This document shows, in pieces, positions 46,792 through 54,412 of a DNA stretch of 64,000 nucleotides. Under the pieces are notes generated by a model that worked only from the letters and a program-made list of their open reading frames with translations, did no database searches and was not told the DNA's origin. Numbering within the stretch: position 1 is the stretch's first letter; each line of letters starts with the position of its first letter. The translations under genes and the position numbers were made by a program. This stretch comes from a virus. The stretch spans positions 83,573 through 147,572 of IMG/VR virus record IMGVR_UViG_3300047548_000628, one strand, 5' to 3'.

Positions 46792-48138
46792 TTACTTTTG
46801 AAGGAATAGACTATGCTCTTCCAATTCACTCAATATTGGAAAAGTTTTAGTAAAATCCGTACCCCTAGTTTCGTCAGTTGTTTTTAAGTATTCTACACAG
46901 TCGTGTAGTTTATGAGTCCAATCAATACTCATATAGTTAATCAAGCCAATCCATCGTTGTTTTCCGTATGGATCAGCATCAAAGTCTCTATCACTATATC
47001 GTTTTAACAGTTGATTAATCTTTAGTGTAGCTTGGCGCTTGATGTGCTCGGGTAATACTCTGACGTTTAGATAGCTAGGCAAATATACTAAATGTAATCC
47101 AATCAGTCCAGCCCCATACTGTTTTGTATTAACCTTAGTGAAATTCTGACCCATTTTCCAGTCTACTAATTCGTCTAAGTAACAGACATTTAGTAAATTA
47201 ACAGCACACGCAACATTGACAACAATATTGTCTGCGGTTTCGTCTAACATATGTAAGTTACTAGCAATATCAGTCCACTTGCTTGGATAACGTATATAAT
47301 CGTTTTTGTCTCCGTAAGCGTCAATACTGAAATTAAACTTGACTAACTTGAACTGTTCCCATAATTTAATTAAATGTTCTGGCAACTCAGTTCCATTTGA
47401 GTTGTATCTCAGTATAACATTTTTGCTATGTCCTTCGTCAACAAGCCATTGTAATATACTATAGTGTTCTGGAATCAATAGTGGCTCGCCGCCAGCAAAG
47501 TACAATTCTTTGATATACTTGATTTGATTCTTCATAGAATCAATAAACGAACCCTTCTTGTACCATGTATAGTCCATAGTTCTATCCCACTGACTATCAT
47601 TAATTAGTGAGATTGATTTGTACTTTGGATATTGTATTTTATAATCTTTGATCCAGCTAGAACTATCATGCGGGCTGCACATCACGCATTTTAAATTACA
47701 TAGATTTCCTAGTCTTAAATCAAAGTATGGAATTTCTACTGGCATGCTTCCATCAACATTCATCTTAGTTACGATATCATGTAAGTTCAGTCTTTCACTC
47801 CAGACTATCGTTTCCCAATTGCGTTTACTTTTTATTCCCTTATTTTCTTCTTCAAAGCATTTAGTACAGCTTTCGGGTATCGTACCTTCACTAATCTGTA
47901 AACGTGTTCTACGCATACTATCAGAGTTCCATACTTCTTCTATAGTATGACTACGTAGATTCATTTTGATTCCGTTTTGTGTCACAAGCCCTATCTCTTT
48001 ACTGTCTACAATATCAGCACCACTAGCGTTAGCAGTACAACATACACGAACATCACCGTTAGGTCTTGTTGCCATATGTATAAAAGGTAGTGGGCAGAAC
48101 GTTTTAGAATTGACTATTGAATCTGTCATAACTTCCAC
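46792..48138 (-). CDS. Radical SAM protein with N-terminal Cys cluster (twitch type)
   Basis: The largest of the group, 448 residues. FCPLPFIHMATRPNGDVRVCC at the front and SCTKCFEE at about 90-94 form the N-terminal cluster site; LGNLCNLKCVMCSPHDSSSW holds Cys147, 151 and 154; LYFAGGEPLLI is the SAM loop. ATG at 48129 is an alternative start three codons in. Its gene begins inside the next radical-SAM gene upstream. Confidence 0.85.
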   Translation of the reverse strand: MEVMTDSIVNSKTFCPLPFIHMATRPNGDVRVCCTANASGADIVDSKEIGLVTQNGIKMNLRSHTIEEVWNSDSMRRTRLQISEGTIPESCTKCFEEENKGIKSKRNWETIVWSERLNLHDIVTKMNVDGSMPVEIPYFDLRLGNLCNLKCVMCSPHDSSSWIKDYKIQYPKYKSISLINDSQWDRTMDYTWYKKGSFIDSMKNQIKYIKELYFAGGEPLLIPEHYSILQWLVDEGHSKNVILRYNSNGTELPEHLIKLWEQFKLVKFNFSIDAYGDKNDYIRYPSKWTDIASNLHMLDETADNIVVNVACAVNLLNVCYLDELVDWKMGQNFTKVNTKQYGAGLIGLHLVYLPSYLNVRVLPEHIKRQATLKINQLLKRYSDRDFDADPYGKQRWIGLINYMSIDWTHKLHDCVEYLKTTDETRGTDFTKTFPILSELEEHSLFLQK

Positions 48139-49048
48139 ACTGTTTGCTACATTCGGTTAATGGATCAGAACTCCACGTTTCTTCAATCTTTTCAAATACT
48201 TTACTGTCAAAGATTTCTTGTAATGTATTTTCTTTTAGTGAATAGAACTTACCAATTTTAGTAAGATAATCTATTCTACTAGGATTATGATGCGGTAATT
48301 CATCAATACCAAGCCAACAACAAGGAGTAACAATACCGTTACTAGTAACATATAAGCTACCAAACTTTACCTTACACTTAATCTCGCTAGGCTTTATCTC
48401 GTTCTTTATTAGTTTTTTACTCTTATCGCTAGGATATAGTGTATAGATTTTCTTTCCAGTTCTATCTATTACATCTAATTTATCTTCTTTGAATCTGGCT
48501 GTATTCTTGGGTACGAATTCACTAAATCCTAATTCTTTACTTAGTTCATGGCATTCGTCTACTTGGTCTTTATTGTGTTCAAATATTAACATGTCCCAAA
48601 TAGCCATACCACCATGTCTAATGAATGTTGTTGCGTTTTTGATAATAGTATCAAAGTCTGTACCTTTTCTGTATAAACTATGTGTATCGGACAAACCATC
48701 TATTCCAAACCTGACAACTACTCTTAATTCTGCTAGTTGTTCCCAGAATCTACGTGTTCTGGCACTGCCGTTAGTATTCATACTCAACCACATATCTGGG
48801 TTGATTTCTCTACAATAACTGAATATTTCTATTGTGTCTTTGGCAATGATTGGATCGCCTAAGTTACCGCACATATATAACTTGTCTAATTGTTTAATGA
48901 AGTCAACACTAAACCACGACTTAAAATCCTCAAATGTGATTTCACTTAAGGACATAAAAGGGTTGTCCATGCCGCCCTGTAAATTTCGGGCGCACATGGG
49001 ACAACTTGCTTGACACTTATTAGTAACTTCTAAATGAAGTACTTTTAT
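48104..49048 (-). CDS. Radical SAM protein without a standard start codon
   Basis: The first usual start is ATG 48997, but it lies inside the radical-SAM motif and would cut off two of its three cysteines. The open frame continues upstream to TAA 49072-49070 and reads KVLHLEVTNKCQASCPMC, a perfect CX3CX2C. No ATG, GTG or TTG lies between that stop and the motif. Either a rare ATA/ATC start is used, coupled to the DUF2061 gene ending at 49045, or the two genes are joined by frameshifting, or the sequence has an error. I set the end at the ATA 49048 as a marker only. C-terminal CCWLG, CSKQCG form a SPASM-like site. Confidence 0.7.
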   Translation of the reverse strand: MKVLHLEVTNKCQASCPMCARNLQGGMDNPFMSLSEITFEDFKSWFSVDFIKQLDKLYMCGNLGDPIIAKDTIEIFSYCREINPDMWLSMNTNGSARTRRFWEQLAELRVVVRFGIDGLSDTHSLYRKGTDFDTIIKNATTFIRHGGMAIWDMLIFEHNKDQVDECHELSKELGFSEFVPKNTARFKEDKLDVIDRTGKKIYTLYPSDKSKKLIKNEIKPSEIKCKVKFGSLYVTSNGIVTPCCWLGIDELPHHNPSRIDYLTKIGKFYSLKENTLQEIFDSKVFEKIEETWSSDPLTECSKQCGSYDRFNSQF

Positions 49049-49467
49049 GCTGTTGCTAGAATAGATTTTTTACCCCAAGTAATACGATTCCACACACGTT
49101 CGTGTAGGTAATGTACAACCAAGAATGCGATATTGTTAGCGATTACCCAATATAGTGCGTCCTCATTCGACAAGCCCAAAGCCTTGCTAATAAAGAACAT
49201 AACAATAAAGCTAGTAATACGCCAGCTAATCGTTTTGATAAGACTACGCATAGGCTTATCATCACCGTCTACTCGTAGTAAGTTAAACTTATTCCACAAG
49301 AATTCATGTGTGAAATAGATTACATAACCTAGAGTAAGTGTGATGATTAGGAACTTGACTCCAAAGCCAGATCCATAAGCCAAAAGAATGCTCAATAGAA
49401 ATACAGTCGCTGCCGCTGTAATTCTGTAACTTAACGTCTTAACCAGTGTACGAACTGTTGTATCCAT
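49045..49467 (-). CDS. Tandem DUF2061 membrane protein
   Basis: A 140-residue protein with two DUF2061 units: VKTLSYRITAAATVF... to FTHEFLWNKF, then IKTISWRITSFIVMF... to LHERVWNRITWG. Each unit has two membrane helices. The single-unit form is at 7496-7702. AGGGAGA precedes the start. Role unknown. Confidence 0.8.
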   Translation of the reverse strand: MDTTVRTLVKTLSYRITAAATVFLLSILLAYGSGFGVKFLIITLTLGYVIYFTHEFLWNKFNLLRVDGDDKPMRSLIKTISWRITSFIVMFFISKALGLSNEDALYWVIANNIAFLVVHYLHERVWNRITWGKKSILATA

Positions 49468-50056
49468 GTTTTCTCCCTATAATCATGTATCTTTTATATA
49501 TCGGTAAATCGAGTTCTCCGATAAAATCTATGTCTAACTGTGATTGTTCGGCAAAGTCATCTAAGTCTTTGCTGATTCTAACATGCTCAGGAATGTCATA
49601 ATTATTTCCCTGAATGACAATTAAGGAATTGTTGGGTAGTCCTGACAGCCACAAATCATATTGATCTTGTGTTATATGCTCCGCGCTAGTGTTTATAATA
49701 ACATCAGTATCACTGCGTATGTCACACATATCTGAGGTGATAGCTCTAAATCTACCGCTGTCATATTCTATTTGATTCATTGTATTTGCTGTATGTTCGC
49801 ACAATGGGTCAATGTCTACGCTACGAATATACGTACATGGAATGTTGCTTTGAAATAACATACTAGCAAGTACACCTACCCATCCTCCGTGAATGTCAAC
49901 TGTAACAGGCTTATCAACAACTTGCCCCAAACAATTGATTAGCCATTCTTTGCTTTTAATCTGTCCACTCCAGAAAGCATCCATAGTACGCATAGGATTA
50001 TTGCTTTGTCGTATGGCTCTCATCCAGTGATGTAAATGTTCTGTATCTATTTGCAT
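49439..50056 (-). CDS. Class I SAM-methyltransferase-like protein
   Basis: A 205-residue protein. VTVDIHGGWVGVLASMLF resembles motif I, SVDIDPLCEHTANTM the acidic loop binding the ribose, and TDVIINTSAEH motif IV. The glycine loop is unusual. It overlaps the radical-SAM gene upstream by 10 bases. The substrate may be shared with that pathway. Confidence 0.65.
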   Translation of the reverse strand: MQIDTEHLHHWMRAIRQSNNPMRTMDAFWSGQIKSKEWLINCLGQVVDKPVTVDIHGGWVGVLASMLFQSNIPCTYIRSVDIDPLCEHTANTMNQIEYDSGRFRAITSDMCDIRSDTDVIINTSAEHITQDQYDLWLSGLPNNSLIVIQGNNYDIPEHVRISKDLDDFAEQSQLDIDFIGELDLPIYKRYMIIGRKHGYNSSYTG

Positions 50057-51009
50057 TTTGGTATCTTACTATCTGCGCTACTTACACATGAAGGAGTTAT
50101 ACATCTTTGTTTTTCTTCAAAGATTTTAAATCCGTCAGTGAGTGTTCCTAATGGTTTGTCGTGGCAACTATAACCACGCTTAACCTCATTACCTCTAATT
50201 ATAATACTTTGGTATCCAGAATTACAAGTCCAATTGGTAAACTTGTTAAACCCATAACTGTTAAATCTTTCAGCTTGATCCAGATGCCAAACTTTATTTT
50301 CATCGTCTATTAGTTTGACTTGTAGTATGTCGGTGTCGTTGAAATGTTGCGGAAAACCTGTTCTCATTTTGTTCATCATTTCATCACTGTAGCCATCTAC
50401 GACACGACTTGCTGTAGGATCAGATTGGGGCTTTAGTGTTACGTTAATACCTCTATCGTTGAATCTTATACAACGCTCATACAACTCGTCAAACTTTTCT
50501 GGAACCATAACTTGATTTATGGTTACTAACACACCACTATTCATTAAGTGTAGTATCTTGTCTCCAAACTCTTGTTCGTTAGCAAACTCATGGTGAAAGC
50601 TAGCAGTTAAACTTCTGCGCCTACTCAACACAGTAGAATTCAACCATCGATCCCAAAACTGAAATCCCGGGCTTAGATTGGTAGTCATATGAATACTGTC
50701 TAATAAAACCTTTTGACTGAGTTCTATTACATGTTTATATGCGGTTGGTTCTCCGCCACTAAACGACCAATGAAAACTTGTGAACCCATTTAATGCCGCC
50801 TGACAGCGAATCTCATCCATTGTTCTCTTATACAACTCTAATTCTAAGTGATCTGGCTTGTCGCCATTAGCGTAAGGCCAACAATAGCTACATTTGTAAT
50901 TACAGAATCTACCCAGTATCCAGCTAATACTAAACAAGTTCTTGTCTAGCATAGTGTCTTGACCGAACTTAACTATACGGTCAAAGGGTATTTTTGTAAA
51001 ATCTGTCAT
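50047..51009 (-). CDS. Radical SAM protein
   Basis: A 320-residue enzyme. LGRFCNYKCSYCWPYANGD has Cys36, 40 and 43, and WSFSGGEPTAY the SAM loop. C-terminal NWTCNSGYQSIII, YSCHDKP and KQRCITPSCVSSADSKIPKC give SPASM-like cysteines. I use ATG 51009; a GTG three codons earlier is possible. It overlaps the tandem glycosyltransferase gene. Confidence 0.85.
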   Translation of the reverse strand: MTDFTKIPFDRIVKFGQDTMLDKNLFSISWILGRFCNYKCSYCWPYANGDKPDHLELELYKRTMDEIRCQAALNGFTSFHWSFSGGEPTAYKHVIELSQKVLLDSIHMTTNLSPGFQFWDRWLNSTVLSRRRSLTASFHHEFANEQEFGDKILHLMNSGVLVTINQVMVPEKFDELYERCIRFNDRGINVTLKPQSDPTASRVVDGYSDEMMNKMRTGFPQHFNDTDILQVKLIDDENKVWHLDQAERFNSYGFNKFTNWTCNSGYQSIIIRGNEVKRGYSCHDKPLGTLTDGFKIFEEKQRCITPSCVSSADSKIPKCK

Positions 51010-52522
51010 ACTGTTCACGCATCCACATGAAGTCGTTTATCTTTCTTAATGCTGTCAAATTGTCTTTATTATAAGTGCCATACTCACGACCTGCTTTTGC
51101 TCCGTCTATTGCGTAGTCATTATCACCCACTGAACACCAAATATCTAGTCGTTCTATACTTTCGTATGAGTTGTCTATTACTTGACTTGCTAGCTTAGTA
51201 CATTCTCTAAATGCACTTCGCCAAGTATTAAATGGATCAGTATCAAAACGTGTTATATTACTAACAACAAAGATTGGCTCGTAATCCTTACAGATACTTG
51301 TAGTCATGTCGGGTCTATCTGTACGCATACGAACCGTGGCTATTCTAGGTAATAGTTTAACACCTCCGTAGCCATATGTCAAGCCGTTAACTGGATTTTC
51401 AGCACGCCACACCCTAACTTTTAATGTGTCATAGAATGGGACAACATAATCAAAATTAAATTCGGGAACAATTTCTGCGTCACCGTCTACGACCCAGAAA
51501 TAGTCTGTAGAACATAGTTTTGCTGCTTCTATGTGTGCATTGTGTATGCCCTGTACTCCGTCAATTCGCTTAGCCCTCGGGAATCGTTTTATTAGTTCAC
51601 GGTAGTTTTTGTCTGCGTTTAATTCGTTGTAGCTAATAAACACAATGTCATAGGGTTCGTCATTGGGCATACGCAAACAGGGCTTGACTGATTCTCTATA
51701 CTCTTTACTAAGTCTAGGACTGTAGACTGTGCCTATACGTCTGTCATTAGTCAATGTTTGTATGTGATGCCCGAATTGTTCACAACCATCTACAAAGTTC
51801 GTATCTTTGAAAAGGTCAAACAAATAGTCCAAATACTCAAAGTTGTGTAGTTTGGATAGGTCAAATTTTCTAACAGCATTCCAGCATCCAAACCGTGCTC
51901 CGTGTATAGCCCAGTACCCATGCTCAACATCACTGCCGATGTGCATCCAGTTCCAAAGTCTGTCATAGTTGCGCCAGTCGATGTTATGTATATCACGTTG
52001 GTACTGCCCATTGTCTAGCATAAGTTTGACACCCTCACGGAAGCCAGCACGCCATGCTTGTCTATGGCTAGCATATCTGACCTCACTAGCAACATAGTTC
52101 ATTTGTTTATAGTTGCTGAAATCAAAGTCTACTAAAGTACTAGCATTATCAGAATTTTCATGCGTTTTCATACTTTTTAGCAACTCTACAGGCCATACTT
52201 TGATGCCACCATTCCCGTATTGTTGCCCATTTATCTTGTTATGTGCTGTGAAGCTGAGTACAGTAGAGGTAAGGTCGGTGTTGCCAATCTCGTAAGTCTG
52301 AGAATAAAAATCAGGCTTGACAAAATTGTCGGCATCTACTATAATTACATTTTTCGTTTGACTAATTTGTGCGACTGCTTTGTGAGCGGTGTCACTACCC
52401 TTAACGCCATGCACACGTAATGCTCCAGGGCATAGTGTTAGTAAGTGTTGATAGTTGGTGTCAGCGTTAGGTTCGTCAAAACTAAGAAAAACTGTTGTAT
52501 ACTCGGTGGGATTAAATAACAT
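50981..52522 (-). CDS. Tandem-domain glycosyltransferase-like protein
   Basis: A 513-residue protein of two similar halves. Half one: YTTVFLSFDEPNADTNYQHL, RVHGVKGSDTAHKA, NVIIVDADNFVKP. Half two: YDIVFISYNELNADKNYREL, RIDGVQGIHNAHIEA, YFWVVDGDAEIVP. The VDAD/VDGD segments are DxD-type sugar-nucleotide/metal sites. ATG 52522 is preceded by TTTAAATAC with no Shine-Dalgarno; a TTG ten codons upstream is less likely. First gene of the minus-strand run from 52.5 kb. Confidence 0.75.
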   Translation of the reverse strand: MLFNPTEYTTVFLSFDEPNADTNYQHLLTLCPGALRVHGVKGSDTAHKAVAQISQTKNVIIVDADNFVKPDFYSQTYEIGNTDLTSTVLSFTAHNKINGQQYGNGGIKVWPVELLKSMKTHENSDNASTLVDFDFSNYKQMNYVASEVRYASHRQAWRAGFREGVKLMLDNGQYQRDIHNIDWRNYDRLWNWMHIGSDVEHGYWAIHGARFGCWNAVRKFDLSKLHNFEYLDYLFDLFKDTNFVDGCEQFGHHIQTLTNDRRIGTVYSPRLSKEYRESVKPCLRMPNDEPYDIVFISYNELNADKNYRELIKRFPRAKRIDGVQGIHNAHIEAAKLCSTDYFWVVDGDAEIVPEFNFDYVVPFYDTLKVRVWRAENPVNGLTYGYGGVKLLPRIATVRMRTDRPDMTTSICKDYEPIFVVSNITRFDTDPFNTWRSAFRECTKLASQVIDNSYESIERLDIWCSVGDNDYAIDGAKAGREYGTYNKDNLTALRKINDFMWMREQYDRFYKNTL

Positions 52523-52567
52523 AAAGTATTTAAATTCTATTTTGGGCAACAAAGTTTTTTCTAGGTG

Positions 52568-52596
52568 TTGACAATTAATCTAAATACAAGTATACT
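52568..52596 (+). promoter_or_regulatory. Consensus sigma-70 promoter at the head of the tRNA region
   Basis: TTGACA 52568-52573, spacer 17, TATACT 52591-52596. It fires away from the 52522 gene, towards the leader ORF and tRNA array. A TCTAAATAC box lies inside the spacer, so the site could serve both early and late polymerases. Confidence 0.8.
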
Positions 52597-52674
52597 TCGT
52601 TCATCGAATTAACAAAAGGCGCAGAAAAGGCGACTTAAAAGACAAATTTTTTAACCAGGACTAAATAGATTACT

Positions 52675-52848
52675 ATGAAACAATTTAACCATCAACTGCC
52701 GAAACATACGAGCACCAGAGCAATAGCTCCAGTGTCCGCGATGTCATGGGCCTTTGAGGGTTATAACACACCTAGTATTTGCCGTGGCAATGATGACCAG
52801 GGATTATCTAGGGGCTTCATAGAAGGAGAAAAGATTCCAAGAATCTAA
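52675..52848 (+). CDS. 57-aa leader-type peptide
   Basis: An open frame of 57 residues (MKQFNHQLPKHTST..., ending EGEKIPRI). No clear Shine-Dalgarno; CTAAATAG lies just before the ATG. It is the only frame between the promoter and a strong terminator, and its stop lies in the loop of an alternative stem (see 52810-52873). It could be an attenuation leader peptide or a small protein in its own right; no family recognised. Confidence 0.5.
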   Translation: MKQFNHQLPKHTSTRAIAPVSAMSWAFEGYNTPSICRGNDDQGLSRGFIEGEKIPRI

Positions 52849-52905
52849 TCTCAACAGAATCTAAGAAGCCCCTGGGAAACTAAAAAGTCCCAGGGGTTTT
52901 TGTTT
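52810..52905 (+). terminator. Intrinsic terminator with competing antiterminator stem
   Basis: CCCCTGGGA (52869-52877) pairs with TCCCAGGGG (52888-52896) and is followed by TTTTTGTTT: a textbook terminator. AGGGGCTTC (52810-52818), inside the leader frame, can pair with GAAGCCCCT (52865-52873), which would consume the terminator's left arm. The two folds exclude each other. Confidence 0.8.
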
Positions 52906-52938
52906 ATGTACTGTAGTAAAAATACAACACAAAAAGGT

Positions 52939-52967
52939 TTGACATAAAATGACAAAGGATCTAGAAT
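52939..52967 (+). promoter_or_regulatory. Sigma-70 promoter after the terminator
   Basis: TTGACA 52939-52944, spacer 17, TAGAAT 52962-52967. It overlaps the start of the 52949 frame and would serve the tRNA array downstream. Confidence 0.6.
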
Positions 52968-53110
52968 CTGGTTCTTCTGACAAAAAGGATTGGTTAAAAA
53001 ATCACACTTTGTCGCAAGAACAAGTTAGGCAGCTTATACGTAACAAGTATGAGCGAGCCAAGAAGGATCATGAAAAACTGAATCAGCTTAAAAGGCTAGT
53101 AAGGTTTTAA
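52949..53110 (+). CDS. Small charged protein, 53 aa
   Basis: A 53-residue, Lys-rich helical protein (MTKDLESGSSDKKDWL..., RNKYERAKKDHEKLNQLKRL). It looks like a nucleic-acid-binding or regulatory micro-protein, but no family is recognised. No strong Shine-Dalgarno. Confidence 0.5.
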   Translation: MTKDLESGSSDKKDWLKNHTLSQEQVRQLIRNKYERAKKDHEKLNQLKRLVRF

Positions 53111-53338
53111 ATGATTAACAGTGTTAGAATGAGGGAACGAGGTCCTCGCAACACACTATAATAAGTTGTAAACGGGCGGACAGTAGGATGAAATCTGTGG
53201 CGGTAACGCAGAAAGTAAAATCACTGGTCAGGGCACAGACCCTGACATAGCATCGAAAGATGCTATTCATTAGTATACAGGACAAACATCATACGGCTCC
53301 CTCTGACGGAGTTCGCCTGTATATTATTGAATAGCATT
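53111..53338 (+). ncRNA. Structured RNA region before the tRNA array
   Basis: GTCAGGG/CCCTGAC (53227-53233 with 53240-53246), TAGCATC-GAAA-GATGCTA (53248-53265) and TATACAGG/CCTGTATA (53274-53281 with 53316-53323, enclosing CTCC/GGAG) are stable stems. GCTATTCA 53262-53269 can also pair with 53328-53335. No family recognised; it may be a leader or processing element. Confidence 0.5.
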
Positions 53339-53343
53339 TATGT

Positions 53344-53421
53344 TGGGGTGTCGCCTAGTCTGGCCTAAGGCAACGGTCTTTGAAATCGTCATCACTGGTT
53401 CGAATCCAGTCACCCTTGCCA
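53344..53421 (+). tRNA. tRNA-Gln (TTG)
   Basis: Cloverleaf with TGGGGTG acceptor (U1 as in Gln tRNAs; here U1-U72 is mismatched), anticodon loop CTTTGAA, T loop TTCGAAT, encoded GCCA. First gene of the array. Confidence 0.9.
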
Positions 53422-53430
53422 ACAATATAT

Positions 53431-53505
53431 ATCCTGTGAGGCAGCTGGTGTGGCCGCTAGTCCTTCAAACTAGTGAGATGGGATCAAAACCCATACAGGA
53501 TACCA
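53431..53505 (+). tRNA. Atypical tRNA, probably Glu (TTC)
   Basis: Perfect 7-bp acceptor (ATCCTGT/ACAGGAT), 5-bp anticodon stem CTAGT/ACTAG and encoded ACCA. The anticodon loop CCTTCAA has C at position 33 instead of the near-universal U, position 8 is G, and the T loop is ATCAAAA. A canonical Glu tRNA exists at 59966, so this one may be decaying or specialised. Confidence 0.65.
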
Positions 53506-53515
53506 ACAATTTAAT

Positions 53516-53602
53516 GGAGCCCTTTCCCGCTTGCGGTCTGTAAAATCGTAGCCATAATAAGGTGGGTGGTGGCAAGAGGTTCGATTCCTTAGGGCTCCAC
53601 CA
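53516..53602 (+). tRNA. tRNA-Tyr (GTA)
   Basis: GGAGCCC/GGGCTCC acceptor, loop CTGTAAA, long variable arm, encoded ACCA. A second Tyr tRNA is at 60047. Confidence 0.9.
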
Positions 53603-53606
53603 ATAT

Positions 53607-53684
53607 GTGTCTTGAGCTAGTGTGGTCATTCAGCGACGGTCTGAAAAATCGTAGAAGCAAGTTCGATTCTTGCAGGACACACCA
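53607..53684 (+). tRNA. tRNA-Phe (GAA)
   Basis: GTGTCTT/AGGACAC acceptor, loop CTGAAAA, T loop TTCGATT, encoded ACCA. A more canonical copy is at 58427. Confidence 0.85.
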
Positions 53685-53692
53685 TACAATTT

Positions 53693-53767
53693 GGGGGCAG
53701 TAGCGGGCTACGGGTGATCCTTGCAAGATCGCTGTCTAGAAGGGTTCAACTCCCTCGGCTTCCACCA
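53693..53767 (+). tRNA. tRNA-Ala (TGC)
   Basis: Loop CTTGCAA on a GATC/GATC stem, T loop TTCAACT, encoded ACCA. The acceptor has two G-U pairs and a mismatch at its base. Only Ala tRNA in the window. Confidence 0.8.
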
Positions 53768-53769
53768 AG

Positions 53770-53836
53770 TTTTAGGATGCTTCCAGCAAATTAAAAAACT
53801 TTTTATTTGGAAAAAAGCAAACCAGCATCCTGTTAT
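53770..53836 (+). ncRNA. P1-stem element, copy 1 (no tRNA halves)
   Basis: TTTTAGGATGC...CAGCAA at the 5' side and GGAAAAAAG...GCATCCTGTTAT at the 3' side; AGGATGC (53774-53780) pairs with GCATCCT (53825-53831). TTCCA/TGGAA makes an inner stem. Starts two bases after a tRNA CCA and ends five bases before the next tRNA. Its P1 differs from copies 2-4 by compensating changes. Confidence 0.7.
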
Positions 53837-53841
53837 ATTAT

Positions 53842-53917
53842 ACCTCCTTCGCCAAGTTGGTAAGGCATCGGATTTTGATTCCGACATTCGGTGGTTCGAG
53901 TCCATCAGGGGGTGCCA
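53842..53917 (+). tRNA. tRNA-Gln (TTG), second copy
   Basis: ACCTCCT/AGGGGGT acceptor, loop TTTTGAT, T loop TTCGAGT, encoded GCCA. A different sequence from the first Gln tRNA. Confidence 0.88.
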
Positions 53918-54012
53918 GAATTCTAGCTAGAAGAAAACAGACTCGCCCTCGGAGCCGCGACAAGGGAATGGAGTAACTGGGGTACAAGTCCCAAGAAGCG
54001 GCACGAATTTAT
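53918..54012 (+). other. tRNA spacer with short stems
   Basis: Palindrome TTCTAGCTAGAA and a possible GCCGC/GCGGC stem enclosing a TGGG/CCCA hairpin. No tRNA or frame that I can support. Confidence 0.35.
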
Positions 54013-54089
54013 GCGTCTGTAGCTCAGTTGGATAGAGTACTTGGCTACGAACCAAGGGGTCGTGGGTTCGAATCCTGCCAGACGCGCCA
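54013..54089 (+). tRNA. tRNA-Arg (ACG)
   Basis: GCGTCTG/CAGACGC acceptor, loop CTACGAA (A34 normally edited to inosine by TadA), encoded GCCA. Confidence 0.93.
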
Positions 54090-54091
54090 AG

Positions 54092-54161
54092 TTTTAGGAT
54101 CGGTTCAGCAATCAAAATACATTAGACTTCTAATCTAAACCGTAAAAAACGATCCTGTTAT
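54092..54161 (+). ncRNA. P1-stem element, copy 2 (with an anticodon-arm-like hairpin)
   Basis: TTTTAGGATCG...TTCAGCAA and AAAAAACGATCCTGTTAT; AGGATCG (54096-54102) pairs with CGATCCT (54150-54156). Inside, 54122-54138 is a perfect anticodon-arm look-alike (TTAGA-CTTCTAA-TCTAA, TCT) but no D, T or acceptor arm is present. Directly abuts the Thr tRNA. Confidence 0.7.
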
Positions 54162-54237
54162 GCTGATATAGTTCAGTTGGTAGAATACATCATTGGTAAT
54201 GATGAGGTCCCGAGTTCGACTCTCGGTATCAGCACCA
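54162..54237 (+). tRNA. tRNA-Thr (GGT)
   Basis: GCTGATA/TATCAGC acceptor, loop TTGGTAA, T loop TTCGACT, encoded ACCA. Confidence 0.93.
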
Positions 54238-54244
54238 AATTTAT

Positions 54245-54322
54245 GCACCGGTGGCAGAGAGGCCCAATGCAGTGGATTGCAAATCCGCAAAACCGTCAGT
54301 TCGAATCTGACCCGGTGTTCCA
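54245..54322 (+). tRNA. tRNA-Cys (GCA)
   Basis: GCACCGG/CCGGTGT acceptor, U73 discriminator as in Cys tRNAs, loop TTGCAAA, encoded CCA. Confidence 0.92.
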
Positions 54323-54329
54323 AGATTAT

Positions 54330-54405
54330 ACCTGAGTGCGTAGAGAGGTCATACGTCACTTTTACACAGTGAGCGATACTGGTTCGAGTCCAGTCTCAGG
54401 TACCA
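54330..54405 (+). tRNA. tRNA-Val (TAC)
   Basis: ACCTGAG/CTCAGGT acceptor, loop TTTACAC, T loop TTCGAGT, encoded ACCA. Confidence 0.92.
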
Positions 54406-54412
54406 AGTTTTA

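Noticed and set aside
52675-52905. tmRNA
   Set aside because: A short frame near a terminator suggested it, but there is no alanine-tRNA-like domain and no pairing of 5' and 3' ends.
53111-53161. A 16-residue frame (MINSVRMRERGPRNTL)
   Set aside because: No ribosome site, and it overlaps a region better explained by RNA structure.
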